From positions 1-27,299 of the IMG/VR virus record IMGVR_UViG_3300035199_000041: a DNA stretch of 27,299 nt. One strand, given 5' to 3'. Shown in pieces: positions 6,227-12,375 of the stretch. Every line of letters begins with the position of its first letter. Within the stretch, counting starts at the first letter, position 1. The position numbers and the translations under genes are program-made. Under the pieces are notes generated by a model, which ran no database searches, had not been told where the DNA came from, and saw only the letters and a list, made by a program, of their open reading frames with translations. This DNA is from a virus.

Positions 6227-6615
6227 ATTCTTTGGAGTATGAAGATATAAACGCTCAAGAACTCATCACCGAGAAGGAACTCCAGTCCACGGTTATCGGT
6301 TGGGCCGAGACTTACGGCTGGCTCGTGTATCACCAGGTGGACATGGGATTCCAAGACCCGACGACCGGGAGATGGAAACACTCCCGGCGCATCGGTCCGG
6401 GCTTTCCCGACCTGGTTCTGGTGCATCCAAAGCGGGGCCGGCTGATCTTCGCAGAGTTGAAGGCCGAGAAGGGAAAGGTCAAGCTTCATCAACAGGAATG
6501 GCTGGACGCTCTGGATAACGCCCGGTCCAAGGACAAGCCGGGGCATACGCATATGGTCGCGGTCTGGCGTCCGAGCGACCTGGACGACGTCGAGCGGATA
6601 TTGAGAGGTGAATGA
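6199..6615 (+). CDS. VRR-NUC family nuclease
   Basis: 138 residues. The VRR-NUC version of the PD-(D/E)xK fold is clear: ITEKELQSTVIGWAE helix (23-37), GPGFPDLVLV (67-75) with the catalytic Asp71, FAELKAEKG (84-92) with Glu86 and Lys88, and Gln98-Gln99 of the conserved QxxW stretch. Family members are structure-specific or Holliday-junction nucleases and are common near phage replication genes. ATG 6199 has an SD GGAGGAGG, but this SD is locked in a hairpin, suggesting that nuclease synthesis is restrained. The stop overlaps the next ATG. The gene is again GC-rich, unlike the upstream methyltransferase. Confidence 0.9.
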   Translation: MQTHRPSSGHSLEYEDINAQELITEKELQSTVIGWAETYGWLVYHQVDMGFQDPTTGRWKHSRRIGPGFPDLVLVHPKRGRLIFAELKAEKGKVKLHQQEWLDALDNARSKDKPGHTHMVAVWRPSDLDDVERILRGE

Positions 6616-6833
6616 TGGGACTTCAATGGCTACAAGGGACCAGTGGCTCTGCCGTGAATAGTTGGGAATGTGCATTCTGTCGGCGCCGAAGCCGAGCGGA
6701 CAGGCGCATCGTCTTAACTATCGACAATGGTCGGGCGGGACAACAACGGGTGAGATGTTGCGACCTGGAATGCCTCCGGCGCCTCCTGGCATTGTGGGAG
6801 GAGTTGGAAACAAAGAAGGCCATTGATGCCTGA
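6612..6833 (+). CDS. Small zinc-finger protein
   Basis: 73 residues; ATG 6612 overlaps the nuclease stop, with GAGAGGTG as SD. The protein contains WECAFCRRR (CxxC) and, about 30 residues later, VRCCDLECLRRLL (CCxxxC), followed by a C-terminal helix. This is a four-to-five-Cys treble-clef-like zinc site flanked by arginines, suited to nucleic-acid binding. It may assist the nuclease or the following methyltransferase. No family name can be given. Confidence 0.65.
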   Translation: MMGLQWLQGTSGSAVNSWECAFCRRRSRADRRIVLTIDNGRAGQQRVRCCDLECLRRLLALWEELETKKAIDA

Positions 6834-7041
6834 CATCGGAGACATCGTCCGAGCTTCAGACCTGGGGATGGTCGGTGGCCGTAAATACCGCTGGACCCAA
6901 TGCCCCGACTGCCACCTCCAGCGGTGGGCGGTTATCAGGACATTGGACCGGAGCCCCTACCGCCAATGCCAGGACTGCGTCCGGGCGAAGGCCAAGAGGG
7001 TCTTCAAGATCGGACGGGCGCATACCATCGACCGGGAATGA
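6826..7041 (+). CDS. Small zinc-ribbon protein
   Basis: 71 residues from ATG 6826, preceded by AAAGAAGG; a TTG codon directly before it could also serve. The N-terminus (MPDIGDIVRASDLG) is followed by a four-Cys ribbon, QCPDCHLQ and QCQDCVRAKAK, and a basic C-terminus. Its stop overlaps the ATG of the methyltransferase at 7038. Like its upstream neighbour it sits between a nuclease and a methyltransferase; a role is not evident. Confidence 0.65.
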   Translation: MPDIGDIVRASDLGMVGGRKYRWTQCPDCHLQRWAVIRTLDRSPYRQCQDCVRAKAKRVFKIGRAHTIDRE

Positions 7042-7691
7042 AGCCCTATTACGATGACGGCCAGATTACCATTTACTACGGCGATTGCCGGGAGATTCTT
7101 CCGACGTTGGGGCCGGTGGACTTGGTGCTGACCGACCCGCCTTATGGGATTGGGGAGGCCGCAGGGAAGAATAAGTCCCGCGGTAAACTGGCTATCGCTC
7201 AAGACTTTGGTGATGATGCCTGGGATGATGCCCCTATCGCCCAAGACCTGATGGCTTGTGTATTAGCGGCTGGGTCAACTCAGATTATATTCGGCGGGAA
7301 CTACTATGATTTACCGCCAACATCTTGCTGGCTAATCTGGGATAAAGAAAACGGTGCAACTGACTTTGCTGATTGTGAGATGGCGTGGACTAATATGGGC
7401 AAGGCTACCCGATTACTACGCTGGCGGTGGCAAGGTATGCTGCAAGGTGATATGAAAGCCAAGGAATACCGTTACCATCCAACTCAGAAGCCGGTGCCTG
7501 TTATGCGTTGGTGTATTGAACAAGCTGGACAAGTTGACACCATCCTTGACCCGTTCATGGGCAGCGGAACGACGCTACGAGCGGCGAAGGACTTGGGCCG
7601 CAAGGCGACTGGCATTGAGATTGAAGAACGGTATTGTGAGGTCGCCGTCAAACGCTTGGCCCAGGAAGTCCTCCCGCTGGGCTTTACATAA
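7038..7691 (+). CDS. Beta-class DNA amino-methyltransferase
   Basis: 217 residues; ATG overlaps the upstream stop. Catalytic motif IV DPPYG (33-37) comes before the SAM-binding motif DPFMGSGTT (171-179), the beta-class order, with HPTQKP (147-152) before it as in many N6-adenine or N4-cytosine enzymes. The stretch between motif IV and motif I (about 50-165) would carry the target-recognition region. DNA coding for that stretch is about 45% GC (7261-7320), against about 65% on both sides (7081-7140 and 7561-7620), suggesting replacement of the recognition segment. No endonuclease partner is seen. Confidence 0.93.
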   Translation: MKPYYDDGQITIYYGDCREILPTLGPVDLVLTDPPYGIGEAAGKNKSRGKLAIAQDFGDDAWDDAPIAQDLMACVLAAGSTQIIFGGNYYDLPPTSCWLIWDKENGATDFADCEMAWTNMGKATRLLRWRWQGMLQGDMKAKEYRYHPTQKPVPVMRWCIEQAGQVDTILDPFMGSGTTLRAAKDLGRKATGIEIEERYCEVAVKRLAQEVLPLGFT

Positions 7692-7717
7692 CCGGCCCTA
7701 ACCCTCCCCTCAGATAT

Positions 7718-7755
7718 GCCCCTATACGGTTCAGAGAAGCCCATAGGGGCTGTTT
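7718..7755 (+). terminator. Probable terminator after the early region
   Basis: GCCCCTAT (7718-7725) pairs perfectly with ATAGGGGC (7743-7750), followed by TGTTT. The 17-nt loop and the short T-run make it weaker than a canonical Rho-independent terminator. It lies 27 nt after the stop of the second methyltransferase and just before a new promoter, so it probably marks the end of the early transcript. Confidence 0.5.
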
Positions 7756-7756
7756 G

Positions 7757-7769
7757 CTACCACTGGTAG
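7757..7769 (+). promoter_or_regulatory. Small inverted repeat, possible operator
   Basis: CTACC-ACT-GGTAG is a perfect 5-bp inverted repeat, 32-44 nt upstream of the probable -10 at 7801. A second one, ACCGC...GCGGT, lies just downstream at about 7778-7796. Either could be an operator for one of the small DNA-binding proteins. The short arms limit confidence. Confidence 0.3.
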
Positions 7770-7797
7770 TAGTCCAGACCGCCCACGCTATGCGGTA

Positions 7798-7806
7798 TGG
7801 TAGAAT
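7798..7806 (+). promoter_or_regulatory. Extended -10 promoter of the packaging operon
   Basis: TGG-TAGAAT is an extended -10 element (one mismatch to TATAAT) placed about 115 nt before the ParB-methyltransferase start. No consensus -35 is present at 17 nt. A start near 7813 would produce the structured leader that follows. Confidence 0.5.
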
Positions 7807-7812
7807 AGCGGC

Positions 7813-7921
7813 GCCACCCACGGGTGGACATTCATCCGTCACGGGATGGAGCATTGGTCCCGGGCGTTTGGCTCACCGGGTGTGACTCTGACACCTGGCA
7901 AGCGTCCGGGGATGAAATGAT
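7813..7921 (+). ncRNA. Structured 5' leader that covers the SD (unknown cis-regulatory RNA)
   Basis: Three successive hairpins: CCACC/GGTGG (7814-7827); TTCATCC/GGATGGA (7831-7850, 6-nt loop); and a long one, where TCCCGGGCGTTTG (7858-7870) pairs with CAAGCGTCCGGGG, continuing after a one-sided bulge GCTCA into CCGGGTGT/ACACCTGG with a 7-nt loop. The 3' strand of the long hairpin includes the GGGGA SD (7908-7912) of the gene at 7922. It matches no riboswitch I know by consensus. It may also overlap a packaging site, as it lies close to the terminase genes. Confidence 0.6.
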
Positions 7922-9133
7922 ATGACGATGAAAGACCGCGTCAAGGAACTCCGCCGAGTCCCGGCGTCCGAACTCCGGGCCAACCCGAAGAACTGGCGCC
8001 GGCATCCACCGTCCCAGGAAGCCGCCCTGCGGGGAGTCCTAGAGGACATCGGCTTCGCGGACGCGGTCATCGCCAGGGAGACCGACGACGGTCTGGAGCT
8101 GATAGACGGCCACCTCCGGCAAGAGGTCATGGGCGACCAAGTCGTCCCGGTGTTGATCGTGGACGTAACCGAGGAGGAAGCGGACAAGATGCTCCTCACT
8201 TACGACCCGCTGGCGATGATGGCCCACGCCGACCAGGACCAACTCCTCAACCTACTACGCGACACCCAGTTCGAATCCAAAGCGGTCAACGATATGCTGG
8301 AGGCCGTCGCCAACGGGGAACGGCTCCCGATGCCGGACTTGACCGAGCCGGTGGAAGACCCAGGCCCACAGATAGACCGGGCCGACGAGCTGCGGGAGAA
8401 GTGGCAGACCGAGCGGGGCCAGGTCTGGGAGGTCGGACGGCATCGGCTGATGTGCGGGGATTGTACATTGGCAGAAGCTCAGGATTTAATGGTCAATGTG
8501 ACAGTTCAGTTAATGCTAACTGACCCGCCTTATGGAGTTGACTATGGGGAGTTGGTAAGAAGTAGGGCTAATCAAAAAAAGGGAGGGTGGAGTGACATAA
8601 AGAACGATGCGCTTGATGATGATGAGTTATTGTCCTTATTGACGGCTGGCCTTGAAGGGTTTGGTGCTTCAGTGGCTTTTGTCTGGCACCCGCCGGGTGC
8701 CAGACGCATGTTGTTTTGGCAGGCTTTGGAAGCGCATGGATGGCGGATTGCACAAGAAATCATATGGGTTAAGAATGCATTGGTATTCGGTCGTTCTGAT
8801 TACCAATGGAGACATGAGCCTTGTTTATACGCCAAACGCGGTGAAGCACCAATCCAAGGGGACAGAACTCAAACGACGGTGTGGGAAATCCCGAAGCAAG
8901 CTCACGCTGAACATCCCACACAGAAACCGTTGGAATTATTCATAATCCCAATTAAAAATCATACAGCGAATGGAGCAATAGTAGTTGACCCATTCCTCGG
9001 CTCGGGGACGACGATGGTCGCCGCCGAGCAACTGGGTCGCATCTGCTACGGGATGGAGATTGAGCCGAAGTATGTCGCGGTGACCCTGGAGCGGATGTCC
9101 GGCATGGGACTTGAGCCGAAGTTGGTGGAGTGA
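7922..9133 (+). CDS. ParB-like nuclease domain fused to beta-class DNA methyltransferase
   Basis: 403 residues. Residues 10-130 are a ParB/Srx-type domain: VPASELRANPKNWRRHP, then ELIDGHLRQEV (59-69, the ParB GHxR-like motif) and PVLIVDVTEEEA. Residues 168-395 are a methyltransferase with LTDPPYG (199-205), HPTQKP (331-336) and DPFLGSGTT (356-364). This architecture is common beside phage terminases and may mark or protect DNA for packaging. SD GGGGA is 9 nt before ATG 7922 and sits in the leader hairpin. DNA from about 8460 to 8995 is only about 40-43% GC while both flanks are near 60%, so the methyltransferase core appears exchanged within an otherwise native gene. Confidence 0.93.
   Translation: MTMKDRVKELRRVPASELRANPKNWRRHPPSQEAALRGVLEDIGFADAVIARETDDGLELIDGHLRQEVMGDQVVPVLIVDVTEEEADKMLLTYDPLAMMAHADQDQLLNLLRDTQFESKAVNDMLEAVANGERLPMPDLTEPVEDPGPQIDRADELREKWQTERGQVWEVGRHRLMCGDCTLAEAQDLMVNVTVQLMLTDPPYGVDYGELVRSRANQKKGGWSDIKNDALDDDELLSLLTAGLEGFGASVAFVWHPPGARRMLFWQALEAHGWRIAQEIIWVKNALVFGRSDYQWRHEPCLYAKRGEAPIQGDRTQTTVWEIPKQAHAEHPTQKPLELFIIPIKNHTANGAIVVDPFLGSGTTMVAAEQLGRICYGMEIEPKYVAVTLERMSGMGLEPKLVE
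8681..8705 (+). repeat. Perfect 11-bp inverted repeat inside the methyltransferase
   Basis: GTCTGGCACCC and GGGTGCCAGAC are exact reverse complements separated by GCC. They encode Val-Trp-His-Pro-Pro-Gly-Ala-Arg within the low-GC methyltransferase core. A GC-rich hairpin of this quality in coding DNA is unusual. It could be an mRNA structure or a binding site, or simply chance. Confidence 0.7.
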
Positions 9134-9140
9134 CCAAGTC

Positions 9141-9656
9141 GTGGCTTTGAATAACGGCAAGGCTCTGGCGGCGGAGAATCGACGTTCCCAAGTCCTCCAG
9201 ATGAAGATGGCCGGGGCGACCGAGACCGCCATCGCGGAACAGCTCGGCGTCTCGAAGACCCAAGTCCACAACGACATCCACCGCCGCCTTTCCGAGGTGC
9301 GCCGCGACGACAAGGAAGCCGTCCAGCAAGAATACAACCTCCAGCGGTCGCGGTATGAACGGCTCCTCCTCCGATGGTGGAGTCAGGCAACCGGCCCCGA
9401 TGATGAAAGAGCGGCCAAGGCGACCCAGATGGTATTGGACATCCTCCGGCGCCTGGATACCATCGGCGGACTGATACCGGAGAAGCCTTTGATCCAACTC
9501 CAGCAACAGAACGTCATGGTTGGCGGCGTCACCTTCGCGGACCTACTCCGGGAAGCGATGGACGGCGCCGGACAAGTAGTGGAGGCTGAATGTGTCGATA
9601 TGGGGACTGAGCTGGCCGTGGGCCAAGAAGACAGGACGGACGGTCAAGAGCTATGA
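9141..9656 (+). CDS. terS: Terminase small subunit-like HTH protein
   Basis: 171 residues from GTG 9141, 8 nt after the upstream stop with GGTGGAG upstream; an in-frame TTG at 9111 would overlap the previous gene and is less likely. Residues about 11-50 carry a helix-turn-helix: ENRRSQVLQMKMAGATETA, IAEQLGVSKTQVHNDIHRRL. A long helical region follows (EYNLQRSRYERLLLRWWSQA), as expected for the oligomerisation helix of TerS. It lies just upstream of the large subunit. It would recognise the packaging site and present DNA to the large subunit. The family is highly divergent, so position carries much of the assignment. Confidence 0.75.
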   Translation: MALNNGKALAAENRRSQVLQMKMAGATETAIAEQLGVSKTQVHNDIHRRLSEVRRDDKEAVQQEYNLQRSRYERLLLRWWSQATGPDDERAAKATQMVLDILRRLDTIGGLIPEKPLIQLQQQNVMVGGVTFADLLREAMDGAGQVVEAECVDMGTELAVGQEDRTDGQEL

Positions 9657-9741
9657 CAAGATCGGACGGCTCCGGGTATTGTGTATCGCTGGCGGGTCTC
9701 CCGTAACCGGCGAGATCACGACGCAGAATAGCGAGGCGAGT

Positions 9742-9873
9742 ATGGCCGTGAAGGTCGGCGATGGCCGGGATTCCCGGTGGACACGGTGTCCGGAATGCGA
9801 CTGCAAGATACGAGTCACCGGGCCAAAAGCCAAGCCGCGCTTGACCGTCCATAATGCGTCCGACCGGACATGA
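9742..9873 (+). CDS. Small Cys-rich hypothetical protein
   Basis: 43 residues from ATG 9742, ending in an ATGA overlap with the large terminase. A weak SD (GAGGCGAG) precedes it. The sequence has RCPECDCK (CxxCxC) followed by a basic tail, a partial zinc knuckle. The ORF is open further upstream in the same frame, but no ATG with an SD is seen; 9657-9741 otherwise holds only a 17-codon ORF. It is short, so existence is uncertain. Confidence 0.4.
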   Translation: MAVKVGDGRDSRWTRCPECDCKIRVTGPKAKPRLTVHNASDRT

Positions 9874-11237
9874 CAACGCTTACCCAGGCCGAGAAGCAGT
9901 TCTTGGTTGACCACTCCAGGACTGACCCGGCCTGGTTCTGGGATGCCGTCCTCGGATGCTCCAGCGTTTACGATAAGCAGTTGGAGATGGCGAGGGCGGT
10001 CAGGGACCATAACCGGGTCGCGGTGGTCGGCGCCAACGGGACCGGCAAGGACTGGCAATCGGCGCGGGTGATGCTCTGGTGGATGGCGACCCGTTATCCC
10101 GCCATCTGTGTCGTCCTCGGCCCGACCCATCGCCAGGTGAGCGACATCGTCTGGAAGGAAGCCAGGTCGGCATACCTCACGGCGAGGGCGCCGCTGGGCG
10201 GTCAGATGTACCGGACGGCCCGGTGGGAGTTGGACGACCGCCACTACGCGGTCGGCTTCAGCACCGACAACGAGTACAACATCCAGGGCTTCCATAGCCC
10301 GAACCTCCTGGTCATCCTGACCGAGGCCCACAACATCGAGCAGTCCCACATCGACGCCGTCAAGAGACTCAACCCGGCCCGGATGCTCCTGACCGGGAAC
10401 GCCTTCGCCAGCTCCGGCGAGTTCTACGATGCCTTCCACGGCGGGTCCGACCTTTACCACACCATCGAGATCGCCGCCTCCGACACGCCCAACGTCCAAC
10501 AAGGCCGGGAGGTAATTCCTGGCATGGTGACCACCGAACAGATCGAGGAACGGCGGACGGAATGGGGCGAAGACTCGGCCCTATATATCGCGTCGGTCCT
10601 GGGCCGCTTCCCGGACAACCTGGAGGACGCCATCGTCCCGCGGTCTCTCCTGATGGAGGCGGTCGAGCGCCAACTGGAGCCGGTGGGCGAGGCCACGCTG
10701 GCTTGTGACGTCGCCAGATTCGGCGCGGACAAGACGGTGGTCTACCGCCGGCAGGGCAACGTCTGCCGTCTGGTCTGGAAGTCCCAAGGCCGGGACACCC
10801 AACAGGTCGCCGGACATCTCAAGATGATGGCCGAGGATGACCCGGACGTTACCGCGATAATCGTAGACGACACGGGCGTCGGCGGGGGAGTCACCGACAG
10901 GCTGAACGAGGAAGGGGTGGCTGGGGGACGAGTTAGGATCGTCCCGTTCAACGGCGGGGAGAAGGCCCGGAGGTCTGACAGGTACGTCAACGCCATCGCC
11001 GAGGCATGGCTGGAGTTGGGCCAAGCCTTCCGGGACGGCATGATCGACATCGACGACAACCCGTCCGTCATCGCCCAGCTTTCGGCGCGGCGGTACACCG
11101 TCCAGGGAGACCGGAGGCTAAAACTGGAGAGCAAGGACGATTTCAAAAAACGGTCCTCAACCGGCGGAAGCCCTGACGATGCCGACGCCCTGGCGATGTG
11201 CTACGCGGCGCCGGGTCCGGGCGTAGGAGTCTGGTGA
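9870..11237 (+). CDS. terL: Terminase large subunit (packaging ATPase-nuclease)
   Basis: 455 residues, ATG overlapping the upstream stop. ATPase: Walker A GANGTGKD (54-61); coupling region GFSTDNEYNIQGFHSPN (129-145); Walker B region LLVILTEAHNI (146-156); motif III LLTGNAF (173-179). Nuclease (RNase H fold): LACDVARFGADKTVVYR with Asp280, IIVDDTGVGGG with Asp333/334, and SPDDADALAMCYA with Asp437/439. Length and order are typical of TerL. The Walker B position that is usually Asp before the catalytic Glu is Thr151 here. It drives DNA into the prohead through the portal and cuts the concatemer. Confidence 0.93.
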   Translation: MTTLTQAEKQFLVDHSRTDPAWFWDAVLGCSSVYDKQLEMARAVRDHNRVAVVGANGTGKDWQSARVMLWWMATRYPAICVVLGPTHRQVSDIVWKEARSAYLTARAPLGGQMYRTARWELDDRHYAVGFSTDNEYNIQGFHSPNLLVILTEAHNIEQSHIDAVKRLNPARMLLTGNAFASSGEFYDAFHGGSDLYHTIEIAASDTPNVQQGREVIPGMVTTEQIEERRTEWGEDSALYIASVLGRFPDNLEDAIVPRSLLMEAVERQLEPVGEATLACDVARFGADKTVVYRRQGNVCRLVWKSQGRDTQQVAGHLKMMAEDDPDVTAIIVDDTGVGGGVTDRLNEEGVAGGRVRIVPFNGGEKARRSDRYVNAIAEAWLELGQAFRDGMIDIDDNPSVIAQLSARRYTVQGDRRLKLESKDDFKKRSSTGGSPDDADALAMCYAAPGPGVGVW

Positions 11238-11566
11238 TGGCTGGCTTGGACGTATTCGACAACTTTATTAGAGATTATTCCCGAGCGAGGCCGTGGATGT
11301 TCGAGGCTGACGGGAGTGACAAGATCAGTAGCTTGGATATGGACCCAGACAACCCAGCCGAGTGGGGAGATGCATCCATGACATCCGACGATCAGGAACC
11401 GAAGACTCCCGCGGAATACTTCCGGGACGGTCGGGCGTGGTTGGACGCGGCAGAGAGCAAGGTCGTGGAAGGCCAAGACTCGGCCACGCTGGGGATGCTG
11501 GCGATGGCGTCCGCTCTCCTGGGGATATGCTCCCAGTTCATCAAGGAGCAAGAGACGACCGATTGA
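11237..11566 (+). CDS. Hypothetical protein between terminase and portal
   Basis: 109 residues; ATG 11237 overlaps the terminase stop (TGATG) and has SD TAGGAG 7 nt upstream. The first 60 residues are acidic and Asp-rich (MDPDNPAEWGDAS). Residues 60-105 form helices (AEYFRDGRAWLDAAESKV, then GMLAMASALLGICSQFIKE). The latter resembles short helical accessory proteins found beside phage terminases. No catalytic motif is seen. Confidence 0.65.
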   Translation: MAGLDVFDNFIRDYSRARPWMFEADGSDKISSLDMDPDNPAEWGDASMTSDDQEPKTPAEYFRDGRAWLDAAESKVVEGQDSATLGMLAMASALLGICSQFIKEQETTD

Positions 11567-11673
11567 CCAAGGAACTCCGGTGCAACCTTTGCGGGAAGCT
11601 CCTGGCCGAGAAGGCCGAGCGCGGGACGGTCATCATCTGCGCCCGATGCAAGACCAGGAACGAGGCGGAGTAA
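11563..11673 (+). CDS. Com-like zinc-finger protein
   Basis: 36 residues from TTG 11563, overlapping the upstream stop. The sequence TKELRCNLCGKLLAEKAERG, then TVIICARCKTRNEAE, follows the Mu Com pattern: RCxxC-KLLA, a short spacer, IxCxRCKTxN. In Mu, Com is an RNA-binding protein that opens the mom mRNA for translation. No mom-like gene is recognised here. The start is uncertain, since the closest SD (AAGGAG) is 14 nt upstream; translation may depend on the upstream gene. Confidence 0.7.
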   Translation: MTKELRCNLCGKLLAEKAERGTVIICARCKTRNEAE

Positions 11674-11900
11674 TGGCATTAACCGTCAAGACCAAGGACT
11701 GGGCGGCTGGCCGGAGGTGGGCCAGGCGTAACGCCTTCGCGACTCCCGGCGTGACCTACACCATCGTCTGGGACGGGCGGCATCTGAGTTACCGATACGA
11801 GGACGGGCTGATGTATTGCACCGGGACCGGCAAGCGGGTCGAGCCGTATCGGCCTTGGCTCTGGGCCGAGTGGGATAAGAAACGGAAGGCCAAAGCATGA
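11673..11900 (+). CDS. Hypothetical Trp-rich small protein
   Basis: 75 residues; ATG 11673 overlaps the TAA of the Com-like gene. It is basic and Trp-rich (KDWAAGRRWARRNAFATPGV, then TIVWDGRHLSYRY and RPWLWAEWDKKRKAKA). No known motif. It is coupled on both sides, and the ATGA overlap with the next small ORF supports translation. Confidence 0.6.
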   Translation: MALTVKTKDWAAGRRWARRNAFATPGVTYTIVWDGRHLSYRYEDGLMYCTGTGKRVEPYRPWLWAEWDKKRKAKA

Positions 11901-12028
11901 CCGCTCCGAAGTCCCTGGCTTGTGTCTTCGATGCCCACGGTGTTTGTGGGTTGGCCGGTTGTTCCTGTCCATGCCATCAAAACGAGTTTATACCAATCCT
12001 CAATATTGGTTGCCAAAACACTTGCTAA
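11897..12028 (+). CDS. Small Cys-rich protein (43 aa)
   Basis: 43 residues from ATG 11897 (ATGA overlap; SD GGAAGG 8 nt upstream). Residues 9-27 contain C9, C17, C22, C24, C26 and H27 in a compact cluster (CVFDAHGVCGLAGCSCPCH), suggesting a metal site. The last 10 codons run into the -35 of the next promoter (TTGCTA at 12022), so the tail is AT-rich. Existence is supported by coupling and the Cys cluster only. Confidence 0.5.
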   Translation: MTAPKSLACVFDAHGVCGLAGCSCPCHQNEFIPILNIGCQNTC

Positions 12029-12067
12029 TCTATATGGTAGCCCTTATAATATACTTAGTTAAGTAAG
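12022..12067 (+). promoter_or_regulatory. Promoter with repeated 27-nt box (copy 2)
   Basis: TTGCTA (12022-12027) and TATAAT (12045-12050) are 17 nt apart. Positions 12041-12067 differ from 831-857 at only two of 27 bases, and both boxes stand about 30 nt before the ATG of a small Cys-containing gene. A shared activator or repressor site is likely. Confidence 0.75.
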
Positions 12068-12080
12068 AGGAGGGACCGAG

Positions 12081-12278
12081 ATGGCGCGAATAACCGAGGG
12101 AATCTGCCAGGGACTACCTACCGGGTGCGAATTTGGACCGCTCTGCTACCCCGAGGACATCGACGAGAACGACAACATTCGCCCGGTGGTGCTGGTGAAC
12201 GGTTTATGTGTAGCTTGCCTGGAAGTCGCCGAAGATGTGGAGGCATTTGAACTAGCCAACGCGCTAGACCTGGCATAA
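12081..12278 (+). CDS. Small Cys-containing protein with dedicated promoter and terminator
   Basis: 65 residues; SD GAGGAGGG precedes ATG 12081. Cysteines at 9, 16, 22 and CVAC (43, 46) suggest one zinc site; the C-terminus is acidic and helical (EVAEDVEAFELANALDL). It stands alone between a strong promoter and a strong terminator, so it forms a monocistronic unit. This isolation, plus the promoter box shared with position 831, suggests a regulated product, possibly acting on the host. Function unknown. Confidence 0.75.
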   Translation: MARITEGICQGLPTGCEFGPLCYPEDIDENDNIRPVVLVNGLCVACLEVAEDVEAFELANALDLA

Positions 12279-12300
12279 CCGACCAAAACCCAGCCACCCA

Positions 12301-12330
12301 GCCCCGGCCAACCGCCGGGGCTTTTCTTTT
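12301..12330 (+). terminator. Rho-independent terminator
   Basis: GCCCCGGC pairs perfectly with GCCGGGGC across the loop CAACC (12301-12321) and is followed by TTTTCTTTT. This is a canonical strong terminator, 22 nt after the stop of the small gene and 45 nt before the portal gene. Confidence 0.92.
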
Positions 12331-12341
12331 GCGCCCCGTTA

Positions 12342-12350
12342 TGCTAGATT
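12342..12350 (+). promoter_or_regulatory. Weak extended -10 promoter for the structural operon
   Basis: TGC-TAGATT lies 26 nt before the GTG of the portal gene and right after the terminator. A terminator here requires a new promoter for the virion genes, and this is the best candidate in the 45-nt gap. No consensus -35 is visible. Confidence 0.4.
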
Positions 12351-12375
12351 TATCCCCAGTGGCCTTATCCGGCAA

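Noticed and set aside
7813-7921. A tRNA in the hairpin-rich leader
   Set aside because: The 7-nt loop GACTCTG lacks T33, and no D-arm, T-arm or acceptor stem of correct length can be drawn; the long stem has a one-sided bulge instead.
7692-7921. Assignment as the cos or pac site
   Set aside because: Position near the terminase makes it possible, but no cohesive-end signature or repeat series typical of TerS binding can be identified.
7038-9133. Transposon or homing endonuclease insertion in the methyltransferases
   Set aside because: The low-GC segments contain intact methyltransferase sequence in frame, with no inverted terminal repeats, target duplication or HNH/GIY-YIG motif.
9651-10502. 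283-codon ORF on the - strand
   Set aside because: It is antisense to the large terminase, whose motifs are unambiguous.
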